DNA of 64,000 nucleotides from IMG/VR virus record IMGVR_UViG_3300021602_000006, positions 1 to 64,000 of that record; one strand, 5' to 3'. The notes below the pieces were generated by a model. That model was given only the letters and a program-made list of their open reading frames with translations. It did no database searches and had not been told where the DNA came from. Of the stretch, positions 51,175-61,800 are shown piece after piece (the stretch's first letter is position 1; each line of letters begins with the position of its first letter). Origin of the DNA: a virus. The position numbers and the translations under genes were made by a program.

Positions 51175-51797
51175 ACTTGTTCCTTTTTTAATCTATTATA
51201 GAATGTTTGATAAAGAATATTATGGGCTTTTGCAGCAGATTTAATCGATACGTATTCTTTTCCGTCGTATGTGATAGGTATGGTATTTTTTGGCAGTTTG
51301 CCAAACATAACATTCTTATCCCCTAGTTGTCTTGCTGTCATATATTCTTTACTTTTCTTCGAGTATATTCTTTTGCTGGGCTGCGATTTTCCAATTTTCA
51401 ATTTAGTATCTTCTGATTGTTTTGTGCCGAATAGCGGACTTTTATCACCTGTCCGATTAGCGGAAAATATTAACCGTTGCTCATCCGTCCATACCCGTCC
51501 TGTGCCGCCTTCACCGCCGTTGGTTAAATTTAACAAAGGCCCTAGTTTTAAATCTTTTCTGCCAAGTTTTGCTATTAGTTCCTCTTCTAAGAATAATGCA
51601 AATTCTCTGTCCAACTCCGTATAAATTCCTATATTAGGTTTAATATTATTCTTTTTCATAAATTGCAATCGCTGAATGAACGGGCTCTTTCGTTTAGCTC
51701 TCAAATGATCCCAGGCCCTGTTCTTTTGACCCATACCAACATATATGGGTTCGTTGTTTCTCGATGGATCATAATAAATATAAGTGTAGAAATTCAT
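51171..51797 (-). CDS. GIY-YIG homing endonuclease
   Basis: 208 aa. N-terminal GIY-YIG variant YTYIYYDPSRNNEPIYVGMG with catalytic Arg in NRAWDHLR, Glu in LEEELIAKLG and LTNGGEGG; then NUMOD3 SPLFGTKQSEDTKLKIGKS and a C-terminal helix-turn-helix (YVSIKSAAKAHNILYQTFYNRLKK). Placed seamlessly between two glycosyltransferase genes by ATGA overlaps at both ends. Confidence 0.88.
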   Translation of the reverse strand: MNFYTYIYYDPSRNNEPIYVGMGQKNRAWDHLRAKRKSPFIQRLQFMKKNNIKPNIGIYTELDREFALFLEEELIAKLGRKDLKLGPLLNLTNGGEGGTGRVWTDEQRLIFSANRTGDKSPLFGTKQSEDTKLKIGKSQPSKRIYSKKSKEYMTARQLGDKNVMFGKLPKNTIPITYDGKEYVSIKSAAKAHNILYQTFYNRLKKEQV

Positions 51798-52675
51798 TTA
51801 TACAAATCTATTAAACGGTCTGCCACTCTTACCACGGCCCATTTATTAATGATATGGACATCTGTATTCTTTAATCGTGTTAATAAGAATACGCCCGGGT
51901 GCCCTTCTTTTTCTACATACAACGTAATGTCATTAATATCGTTTATTTCTTGTATGTCATTGGTATCCCAACTCATTAATAAACCTGTGATAGGCAATTC
52001 TTGTACTGATGAATCTTCATTAATATAACCATTCATCATATGAATAGCTATGCTAAATGCGTTATCATTCCTGAACATTCCACTTGTGAAATAATACAGA
52101 TCTCGATAATATCCATAATTTTCCTGAATATTTTTAACCAAAGAAAATAAATGCTCTGCAACTGGAGATTTTTTAAAATACACCACTGTCGCCCAATATA
52201 GTGTTATACTCATATCATCGATAGTTCTTGTATAAGGTTCACAAGTATCAAACGGTGAAAAGATTTTGTGATTAATCATTACATCATTATTGCTTCCCCA
52301 ACAATTACTTAATGCTGTGCTCATTATCAAATAATCACAGTCTATAAATAATGTCTCATCGTAGGGTGATAGATCATAAATTTGCCAATGATTACAATTA
52401 TAAAATTGAAGAGGTTTTGTACTAAATCTTGTATCAGAAAAATTTCGAGTATTATCGAACATATAGTCTCTATCTACAACAATGGTATTTTCAAAACAAC
52501 TATTAACAAAGTCTTCTGTTAATGCAGTCTTCCCCCATTCGAGTGTACCGTTATCTGTAACTAAAGTAACAGGTACGTTCAGATTCTTTTTTACCATTAA
52601 TGCATTAGCACAAGCAATCTTAAAATAATCTATTTCAGTATTGTTGTGTGCAACCATTAATACGCCGCGGCTCAT
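51794..52675 (-). CDS. glycosyltransferase-like protein (GT8-like, copy B)
   Basis: 293 aa. SRGVLMVAHNNTEIDYFKIACANALMVKKNLNVPVTLVTDNG, LSPYDETLFIDCDYLIM (D-x-D) and WATVVYFKKSPVAEHLFSLVKNI. Paralogue of copy A, separated from it only by the homing endonuclease. Confidence 0.75.
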   Translation of the reverse strand: MSRGVLMVAHNNTEIDYFKIACANALMVKKNLNVPVTLVTDNGTLEWGKTALTEDFVNSCFENTIVVDRDYMFDNTRNFSDTRFSTKPLQFYNCNHWQIYDLSPYDETLFIDCDYLIMSTALSNCWGSNNDVMINHKIFSPFDTCEPYTRTIDDMSITLYWATVVYFKKSPVAEHLFSLVKNIQENYGYYRDLYYFTSGMFRNDNAFSIAIHMMNGYINEDSSVQELPITGLLMSWDTNDIQEINDINDITLYVEKEGHPGVFLLTRLKNTDVHIINKWAVVRVADRLIDLYK

Positions 52676-53031
52676 TCATTATCCTTTATGTCTAGTACAG
52701 ACTTTACGTTTCTTAATTTTCTGATAGACTGATATTCTTTTAAGTAATCATTAGTTACTTCGAAATATCTTTTTGTTATTTCTTTTAAGAATCCTGCTAT
52801 ATCAGCGATATGTACCGGCGAATTATCTTTATCGAGAATATTTGTTTCTGTCAACCCAGTTCTAATTAAATAATCCAGGAAACAAATCAGTTCTTGATTT
52901 ATTACAAAATTGCCACCGTTTTTAGCAAACAGAAGAAGACCTTCTGCTCTGATTTTTACTTTATGTAATTGATTGTTAAGTGTTTGTCTGTAGTTAACAA
53001 ACTCGAGTGCTTTTTCTAATCTTTCTTCCAT
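52672..53031 (-). CDS. hypothetical helical protein
   Basis: 119 aa: EERLEKALEFVNYRQTLNNQLHKVKIRAEGLLLFAKNGGNFVINQELICFL. From memory small phage proteins of this kind occur near tail genes, sometimes as chaperone-like factors. AACGGAGG upstream and a GATAAATA motif make it a late gene. Confidence 0.65.
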   Translation of the reverse strand: MEERLEKALEFVNYRQTLNNQLHKVKIRAEGLLLFAKNGGNFVINQELICFLDYLIRTGLTETNILDKDNSPVHIADIAGFLKEITKRYFEVTNDYLKEYQSIRKLRNVKSVLDIKDNE

Positions 53032-53050
53032 GCAAAACCTCCGTTTACAC

Positions 53051-53058
53051 TATTTATC
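53051..53058 (-). promoter_or_regulatory. GATAAATA late motif before 52672-53031
   Basis: Minus-strand GATAAATA, 19 bases before the ATG, with GGAGG between them; good late-promoter geometry. Confidence 0.65.
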
Positions 53059-53096
53059 AATAGCTTTAACGGAGGTTATTTGTTTCGAATCAACTG

Positions 53097-54389
53097 TTAC
53101 GGATTCAGTACGTTACTGTTCATCGACCAAACAACTGGAACATTTGCTGTCTGTGGCGACCCTGCGCTATCTGTTACTGTACATAATGCGTTTCCAGAAG
53201 CAATTTCACCTGATGTCATACTTCTACTGAATGTTGTAGAAGTTGCACCAGCAGTAACCTGATGTTGATTGCTAAACGTAACAGTGCCAGATTCATTTGT
53301 CCAATCGTATGTATATGGTGATGTACCTCCTGCTGCTGTGACAGATACAGACGCCGTTGTTGCTGTTCCGGCGCCATTTATAATACCGGCAAGCGTAGTA
53401 GGAGAACTCACTAATGTCAGCGGCACAGGGGTTGTTCCGGAAGAAGCAATCGAGGATATTCCTAAATTAGTGATAGAAGCGGCAGTGCCTGCATAAGGTA
53501 CTGTACCCGCAGCCTGCAGCAATCCTATACTATACGTAATTGCCGACGCAGTTTTTGCATTAGGTGTAGGATCATTATCGATTAATTCTATTCTAAATCC
53601 AATCTTCCCGGATGTTCCTATAGCATCGGTTAATGTAGCATATACAGCAATATAGTTATTAGAGTAGTTAGGGAAAGGGCCATAAGCAGCAGTTAGCCTT
53701 TCGAAAATCTTTGCCCAACTACCATTCGTTAAACCATAAAAACCTTTTGTAGATGCTGCACCAGCCACCGGATTAGTATTATGCCAATTAGTCTGCATGG
53801 GTGTAGCAGCAAGTGGATCCATAGCCGCAGCCAGCATTGCGGTCCAAAAAATATCCTCACCAGTTGCTCCACTTCCGGTGCCGCCGAATGTAACGGAGCC
53901 GCCCGTATTAAAGAAATATCGTGCATTATTCCAGGAACCGAAATCTACCTGAAATTCGAATCTCAGACCTGTTGTCCATGCGGAATATGCACCCGAAGTT
54001 ATACCTGCTATCACAGATCTTTGGCCTGTCGCAACAATAAGTCTATTTGCAATTAATTTACTAATAACGTCGGTTAATGTCGAAGTTGTTAAATAATTAT
54101 TGTAAGCAGCAATCAAGTCACCTGTACTAACCGAAGCAGGTATAGGTGTAACACTGGTACCTTGATGGGTACCGATAGCAGTAATCTTAGAAAAGAGTGC
54201 TGTCCATTGTGCCGCAGTTATGTTATTTCCAATTGCTACATTAGCAACAGTTGCAGCCTGACCATATCCATAGTCCGCAGTAGCTTCTGTGGTAGATCCC
54301 GAATTTGTATCTGCATACAAGCTGTTTATAATGGCTGCATAGGCATTATATGTCCCTGCTTGTATTACTCCGTATTTGTTATAGGTCAT
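53097..54389 (-). CDS. tail-fibre-like virion protein with Ig-like domain
   Basis: 430 aa. N-part GVIQAGTYNAYAAIINSLY..ITAAQWTALFSKITAIGTHQG, middle FQVDFGSWNNARYFFNTGGSVTFGG (a block I recall in T4-like cyanophage structural proteins), and C-terminal PKD/Ig-like domain (SVTAAGGTSPYTYDWTNESGTVTFSNQ..CTVTDSAGSPQTA). Ser/Thr/Ala-rich throughout. Probably on the tail or neck. Confidence 0.75.
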   Translation of the reverse strand: MTYNKYGVIQAGTYNAYAAIINSLYADTNSGSTTEATADYGYGQAATVANVAIGNNITAAQWTALFSKITAIGTHQGTSVTPIPASVSTGDLIAAYNNYLTTSTLTDVISKLIANRLIVATGQRSVIAGITSGAYSAWTTGLRFEFQVDFGSWNNARYFFNTGGSVTFGGTGSGATGEDIFWTAMLAAAMDPLAATPMQTNWHNTNPVAGAASTKGFYGLTNGSWAKIFERLTAAYGPFPNYSNNYIAVYATLTDAIGTSGKIGFRIELIDNDPTPNAKTASAITYSIGLLQAAGTVPYAGTAASITNLGISSIASSGTTPVPLTLVSSPTTLAGIINGAGTATTASVSVTAAGGTSPYTYDWTNESGTVTFSNQHQVTAGATSTTFSRSMTSGEIASGNALCTVTDSAGSPQTANVPVVWSMNSNVLNP

Positions 54390-54405
54390 TTAATAATTCT
54401 GCCTT

Positions 54406-54888
54406 TTAAGAATATATTGCCGGGAATATTTGACGCCAGGATCCGCCAGCAGATATAGAAATAACAGACCCCACTATTTGCATATCACCATCTTTAGGTG
54501 TTCCTGACGGATTAATAATAGGTACTGTGCCTGTTTCAGAATTACTAACAGATAATAATCTTTCCCAATTTGCTATACCGCCTGAGACAGCGGCCGATAC
54601 TCTTACATATAAGTTTCCTGTGGTCGGAGTTAGTATATTAAACCAACACTGCCCTTGTAAAGCAGTATCGTCGCTTGGAAAAGTCAATGCAGAGCTTGCA
54701 AAGTTTTCAGTTATCTGTAAGAAATTTTGAGCAGTTGCGGCGCCATAGTTAATTGTATTTCTGCCAATTAATTGAAATCCTTGCCCAGCACCAGTAGTTC
54801 CTCCTATAGGGTTGTAATAACTATCGTCAATTGCATTATCGATAATCGTTACCGCGGTGCCATTTGATTTATGAATTGTATATGCCAT
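54406..54888 (-). CDS. probable virion protein
   Basis: 160 aa: MAYTIHKSNGTAVTIIDNAIDDSYYNPIGGTTGAGQGFQLIGRNTINYGAATAQNFLQITENFASS.... This N-terminal block is, from memory, typical of baseplate or fibre proteins of cyanophage-like T4 relatives. AAAGGA upstream, and a GATAAATA motif. Confidence 0.75.
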   Translation of the reverse strand: MAYTIHKSNGTAVTIIDNAIDDSYYNPIGGTTGAGQGFQLIGRNTINYGAATAQNFLQITENFASSALTFPSDDTALQGQCWFNILTPTTGNLYVRVSAAVSGGIANWERLLSVSNSETGTVPIINPSGTPKDGDMQIVGSVISISAGGSWRQIFPAIYS

Positions 54889-54912
54889 AAACTTAAAATT
54901 CCTTTGTTCTGT

Positions 54913-54920
54913 TATTTATC
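54913..54920 (-). promoter_or_regulatory. GATAAATA late motif before 54406-54888
   Basis: Minus-strand GATAAATA, 24 bases before the ATG; overlaps the end of the upstream gene. Confidence 0.65.
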
Positions 54921-55671
54921 ATATTGCGCCCATTTGTATTCTTAGAGTATATACAATTTCGAGTGATCTGTTAGCAGATTTCTGAATAGGGTGAAAAACA
55001 ACATGCGTTAACATTAATTTAGACTTGCTGCCACTTGTGAAATTGGGCCTTTGGAGTATAAAATTTTCTACATCACTCACTGTAGTTGTATTGCCGCCGA
55101 TGAATAAGTCGTTTGACCCGGAGAATAAACCAATTTCATTAAAGACTAGCGTATCGGGATTAAATGTTGGTGGCTGGCTTTCCGATACATTTCCCACAAA
55201 AGTAGAGTTATCTATTAGCGTCTGCTGAATTGTTGTAGATGATATGGCCCCGGTAGGCGGCTCGTTATATCCAAATACAACATCTACGATAATATCTTCA
55301 TAGTTTGTAGCATAGTTTTCAGATATTATATATGCTTGTCCATAACTAGCATTGTATGTTGCATCATTAGATAGTTTCTTTACATAGATTGTGTTATATA
55401 AATTAGCAGTAGGATTCTTAATTAAACTGCCGGGGCCACCTAATGAAGGCTTGTATGATATAGTTCCTGTAGGGCCGACATATGCGCCACCGTTACCAAA
55501 TGCCATATAATATAAAAAACTATTACTGTTGCCTATAAGTGAATGTGCTAAGGCAGCTGACATATTTCCATACAATACGTCATTATGTGTATCTACCAAG
55601 ATTTCCTTAGTTTCTTTGTCAGTAATTTTGACAAAGCCCTGGATAGAAGCACTAACTATATCTTGCATCAT
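54919..55671 (-). CDS. virion/baseplate-like protein
   Basis: 250 aa from ATG at 55671 (AAAAGGGG seven bases upstream; a TTG at 55677 is less likely). IQGFVKITDKETKEILVDTHNDVLYGNMSAALAHSLIGNSNSFLYYMAFGNGG..: a structural pattern familiar from T4-like phages. Ends with a strand HVVFHPIQKSANRSLEIVYTLRIQ. Near the giant protein gene. Confidence 0.75.
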   Translation of the reverse strand: MMQDIVSASIQGFVKITDKETKEILVDTHNDVLYGNMSAALAHSLIGNSNSFLYYMAFGNGGAYVGPTGTISYKPSLGGPGSLIKNPTANLYNTIYVKKLSNDATYNASYGQAYIISENYATNYEDIIVDVVFGYNEPPTGAISSTTIQQTLIDNSTFVGNVSESQPPTFNPDTLVFNEIGLFSGSNDLFIGGNTTTVSDVENFILQRPNFTSGSKSKLMLTHVVFHPIQKSANRSLEIVYTLRIQMGAI

Positions 55672-55673
55672 TA

Positions 55674-55826
55674 TCAACCCCTTTTATTTACAATTATTTC
55701 GCCTGTTTCTTTATCTTTAATAATTAGATGACACTGAACATCCATATGTGCTGTATCAATTAATCCTGAATCTTTCTTAAGATCAGGTATCTCTTTTTTA
55801 TTATCGTTTTCTTTATTTATCATCAT
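55674..55826 (-). CDS. 50-residue N-terminal fragment paralogue
   Basis: MMINKENDNKKEIPDLKKDSGLIDTAHMDVQCHLIIKDKETGEIIVNKRG. The last 18 residues (LIIKDKETGEIIVNKRG) match VKITDKETKEILVDTHN of the next gene. It ends one base inside the downstream gene's ribosome-site region. Either a truncated duplicate or a separate microprotein. Confidence 0.6.
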   Translation of the reverse strand: MMINKENDNKKEIPDLKKDSGLIDTAHMDVQCHLIIKDKETGEIIVNKRG

Positions 55827-55844
55827 TATTATCTACTCATTTAA

Positions 55845-58800
55845 TTAAGGTATACTTTTGCCCATTTCCTCTTTTAAGAATATGGCTTCGGGTGTTTGGG
55901 CATACCAAAGTCCGCCCAACGGAGTGCTCGTTATGCTAGTATATGCAGGATCTACAACTAATGTCCACATTAAGGAATTGGTAACAGGGTCATATTGATT
56001 TTGAAATTCATGTATCAACTCGTTAGCTGAGTAATTATTGCCTAAGTAATATACTCTTGTATTAGGTTGATATGCAATTTTGCTAAAGTCGTCAGGCCCG
56101 GGATCAGGCACAGGACTAGCTGCCCAATCGTTATATGATGCTTCCGTGGTCGGGTCTGCGGTCGGGTCTGCTGCATTCCATACAGTATCCTCGGCTGTAA
56201 TTGGCATAATATTATCTTTTTCTACCCATACTGTATCTGATATAATATGTACAGTAGGAGCAGTCCCATTTGTTCCTCTGCGAATTAAACCTAATTCCCA
56301 CGTATTAGCTAATATCGGGTCTGGAGTTTTCAGTCTATATTCTATTCTTTCACCATTTATCCATAAGACACCCGGTATAAGTGTCGGGTCAGGTAAGATA
56401 TGGGTTGTAATAGGGTGCGTTATAGGATCTACAAAGACTATAATTGTATCTAAGTTCTCAGTTAATGTAGTAGGTATAGGTATATTATTCATTAATGTTC
56501 CGGAGAATGCATCTGCATTTCTGTAGAAATCCTGACCTGTATTCACATTTGTATTTTCTTTGAAACTTATTGTATTAGGTAACAACATCAGATATTCGTC
56601 TTGCGAACTTTCTGGAGCATCCCACGGTACCGAATCAGTGCCGCCAGCATCTATTAATATCTGTGATACAACAGGGTCACCCACTGCATCCCATATTTCT
56701 CCCCATCCCACATACGGTGCAACAGTTAATGGTGCCAATATACTACTGATATCGTTAACTGGTAACTTTGTATCTGCATTAGCAACTAAATCATCTACTG
56801 CATTGCCGATAGCGGTCTCATTTCTATCTACATAATTATTAGCGATTAATAGTTGGCCACCATCAAACCACACAAATGCCACTAAAGAAGAGGCCCCGCT
56901 AGGATCATTATAGAAATATACAGTATATGTACTATCATCATTATACTCTACATAATAGTCCTGACCGTATAATAGTATTATCGAATCTTTATAGACTGCT
57001 ACTATATCACGCGGTGTTATAAATGTTTGTGGATTATTTTCAGTCAAAAGACTGAAAGTATAAGGATATAATTGTGAATATCCTTTCTTTGATGGATCGG
57101 GTGTTGTTAATTCGACAGTGAATACATTGTCCATGCCATTTGTAAGACTTCTGTCTACTATTTGGGCAAGTGTATTACCATCCAATATATAAGAAGACGG
57201 GGAAATAATATCTCCTGCCCAATCTGGCCCGAATTGTATCTTAGATCTTAATTTAGGGTATATACCTAATGCATTAGGGTCAGGATATGCAACCGGTTGT
57301 CCATCTACCATAATATGTAATACACCATCCGATGATCCGCCTGGTGCTAAATCCGATGTTACATAAGCACTGGTATAATCTCGTACCTGTGTGTGATAAG
57401 GTTTAGAATCTGTAATAAAATTAATAATGTTATTGATCTGATCAGGCACATATAATCTGTCTTGAGTCAACGGTATATTATTTTCTTTAATATATATGTA
57501 AGATGATTTAAATACCCAATCTGGATTCTTTTGCTCGCTGATTACATAGTTTATCATAGAAAAGAATAATTCGTTCTGATCTATTAAGTATTGTTCTATC
57601 ATAATCTGTGTTCTAAATGCATTAAGTAACTCTCTTAATTCGACAGATAAATTATATAAATTCTTTACTGTATATAGTGTGTCTAGTAACATAATTGCAC
57701 TATTTTCAATACCCACCGTTTCGAGACTAAGTACAGGACTTGCTGCATCTAGTTGTACCACAGCATATAATATAAACCGATTGTCTATTGTTCCGTTAGA
57801 TACCTCTACTATATCACCTACTTTAAGCTGTGATGTAGTTAGTGCTGTATTTGCTTCAGCCAATGTTTGAAACACTACCGTAGGTATTATGTCTTCATAC
57901 CCGATTGCATACCAATTAGTATATGCCCAGAAGTTATTAGATGACACACTCGAATTCCATCCGGGGTTATTATCTCTGATAGGTATATACTTTAATAAAG
58001 AATTTGCTGATTGAACAAATACTTTTCTCGAATTGTCTAATGATATAAACATGCTTTGACGAGGACGGTATTCTGCACCGTATTTTTCACTGTTACTTAA
58101 CATAGGATCTGGTATAGCAAATACTTCACCCTGCTCGACAATATCCCAGCCGTATATATCCCACGGCATATCACGGACGATGGTGATAGCAGACATATTA
58201 TCTGAGGTCGAGAAGGTTTGTGTATATCCACACAGACTATCGACCATTTTATTCCAGAATTGATCTGTTACTATGGATGTATTATCACCTTCCCTGAAAA
58301 ATGCCCACTGAGCATGTTCTTGGTCGTCTCTCTCAGATAACCTATATTTAATCTGTACATTATTACCTTTATATGCTAATATCGACTGTACATTATAGAA
58401 CATATAAGAATTATTTGTCGATGTCTGCTGTATAGGGCAGAAGAATGCAAATCCCTGACTCTTGGGTGACTGTAACATTGAAGATACATCTAACGCCGCC
58501 ATTGTCCTATTTTCTACATTAGGTTTATCTGTAGTATTTAGAACCCAGAAATAATAATTGACCTGTGATATATTAGTAAATCTATTGGATGAAGTATATT
58601 GGACGTATGTTGTCGTATCTCTCGGAATTCCTGTACCTGTATATAGAGCAGGAGGAACTGAACTCTTCACCCATTCATATATGGCTACTGTACTGCCCGG
58701 GAATAGTTGACCCCAGTGATCTCTCCTGTATATATCATTATCTGTCTCAGTCTCACTGCCATCTAATGCAATCGGCTGTTCATAATATACATATTTTAAG

Positions 58801-61800
58801 GAAGATAAATCCCACCATAATTGACCTACCTGACGTTCAGCAAATATTATATTCTCGCTGAATAAAGTAGGATCGCCCGTTACATTATAACTAGCAGGAT
58901 CTTGTGGCGAAATGTATGTTATATTTTGTTTTGCAGGCCCAGGTAATATATTCTTAAATGGGTCATAGATAGGTAACTGAATAATTTCTGTATTATCTAA
59001 TACTCCGAATATACTTGCACTCTCAAATAAAGATGTATTGATTAAGTCTGCTTGTTGTCTGAAGGGTATTAAAGCATACCACTCGCCACTGGGTTCCCAC
59101 ATCGATACATTCCATTTACCGGCTATATCGTCCACCCAAATTTTCTCATTAAGTTGTATATAATCTAGCGGCCAGCCCCAATCCGGACTGACAGCAAATC
59201 GCATAGTCTTAAATAATAACATATTTGTAAAATCTGCATAATTGCCTATATCACTATTTGTTATAGGTACACCGGCTAGTGTTGTTATGTAGTATGCATT
59301 ATATGTTATAAGAGTATCGGGGTCTGTGTATGTGCCCGGTGCATTATAATCGGTTGTTGTATAAGGTAATATACCTACGGCATAATTATTGGCAGGAATA
59401 GGTTTTCCGTTTACAACTTGCTGTAGTGATATCATATTACCAAAATCAGTTCTTTCGCCCGTTGCCGAATCCCATAACTGCGGGATTATAGTTACATTAG
59501 CAACAGGTGCATAACCGCTATTAGTCGTTGGATTAAGAACGGTTACTGTAAGAATTTCACCGACTACGCCTGTCGTAATCGAGAATGTTGCATCAATATC
59601 TGATAGTGAGCCGGGTGTTGCTCTTGCTGCAACAATAGTATCAGCAACAGTATAATCAATACCTGCTTCTATGATATTAACTGAGACGATACGACCAGAC
59701 CAATCAACGACTGGCTCTAATACTGCATTAGCACCTATACCACCGAATGCTAGATTAATCGATAATGTAGATACTACGCCGTAATCAGTTAATAATAATA
59801 AATCATTATTATTATCTTTAGTAATAGACCAGTTATTATTAAAGTTTGTCATCTTATAGACAGACCAGTCTTCGACAAAATTCTTTGCTACCCATACAGT
59901 ATCATTTTCTGTAGGATTTAAATCTGCTGTACCCCAGCCCACTGCTGTCTGCGTTACATCAAACGATGACCAAGTTACATCATTAAAATTTACATATCCA
60001 GCATTAGGTAGTGGATAATCTATATTAGTGGTGGTAGGGAATACTAAAGAATATGCAGGATCGGCCGGCCTTACTGTCCATAATGCTGTATCATTTATAT
60101 CTATATCTATAATATTATCTCTAGCTGCATCTTTAATGATGTCGCCCTGCCAAACAGCATATAGGTTATCTAGTGCATGAGATTCTGATCCCGAATTAAG
60201 ATCGATAATGGGTGCCTTCAAATATCCGGCGCCATTATCTGTCATATCTACTCTGGAAATTTTACCTAGATTGTTTAATATAATATAAGCCTTAGCAACC
60301 CGTGTTGTTAAGGTCAGTGTCCAATAAGTACTGGTTGACGATGGTGTATTCCATTGGTTGTCGGCTACATTGCTAGAATAATATAGCTTATTGCTATAAA
60401 TATCCGGATACATTACTACAGCTTTTTCTGCATAATTTACCGATCCATCCCAATCTGTCCATCCCGGTAAAGGTTCGGCATCAGGCTCACCAATAACTAC
60501 TTTAGGTACAGACGTATATATATTTTCTGCATTCAGTACATTAATCCGTTTAACTGTCCCTAATGTCGATGGAACATAGTTTAATCTAGCAACAATAATA
60601 TCACCTGTATTTTGCTCGGGTTCTAAAATAAATTCCGTAGATACCTGCTCGATTGTATTACCAAATTTACTAAGTCTTAAAGCCCATTCTTCGAATACCT
60701 GTATAATTTCGTTGCTCTGAATCTTCGTAGACCTAAACAATTTTTCAAATGCCTGCTTAGTACCTTTCTGCCTAATAGCACCTTGATAGAACAAATATTG
60801 AACGTCGTTGGCAACTTGCAGATTATCTAGATAGCTTTTACTTTCATATCCTATCAGATGTCGACCTAAATCTTCTAAAGAAGGGTTATCGATTGTCACA
60901 TTGGGATCATAGTAGTATCTCATATTATCTACTATTGTATCGAAGTTAGGCATAAGCTGATTATCTAATACAAGATAACCAGGAGCTTCCATTTTGCCGT
61001 ACCAGCCATTACTTCTAAATCCATTGAATCGAATACGTTGTTGTCTCGATCTTAGTAAAGGAATATAGACAGTGTCATTGAAACTAGTTACATTATCTAT
61101 TATAATTACGTGCTCGGTCTCCGATGTGTTGACTTGCAAATAGTAAATTCCTCCAGATGCAAGTGACGTAGGCTCTACAGATATAGTCCTACCTTCTCTA
61201 TCAGTAGTTGTATTATTTGGCGGCATAGCAACACCAAACTTATCTAAAATACTATATACACCGTTAGAGAGTGATTCAACATCGTTTGGATATCCTCGAG
61301 AAACAGTTAGTGTCGCTTTGTTACTTAAAGGGCTTAATTGAATAGATGCATCTGGTGCCCAACTTGAGTTCAGCCAAAATAAGAATTGTTTTGCAGAAGT
61401 TAACCAATCATTCAATATATTTGTGTCTTGATTCACATCTTGGAATTGCCAACCTCTGGATTCTAAATAGGCACCCCAACCTATTAGAAAATCAAATACT
61501 GCCTGAGATGTCTTTAATACTGTACCGTAAGGAATCTTAGTTATTGTTTGACTCGATACGGGTTTATATATTACAGATACACCACCTTTTATAGGTAACG
61601 ATTTAAGCTTTTCAAAACTGCCTGTTCTGAATTGCTGTACTGTCTGTGTAACTAAACTAAGATAATATATACCATTATATCTAACAATATCACCAGCATT
61701 ATATGTGGAACCTGCTACAAAATATAAGAATGGTTCAGGTGTGCCGCCTATAGTTACATCTATTAATATAGAATCTGATCTATCGAGTGTTATAAATTCT

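Noticed and set aside
53781-54458. Cys-rich plus-strand frames across the tail gene
   Set aside because: Antisense to a Ser/Thr/Ala-rich virion protein whose codons create Cys/Ser-rich shadows.
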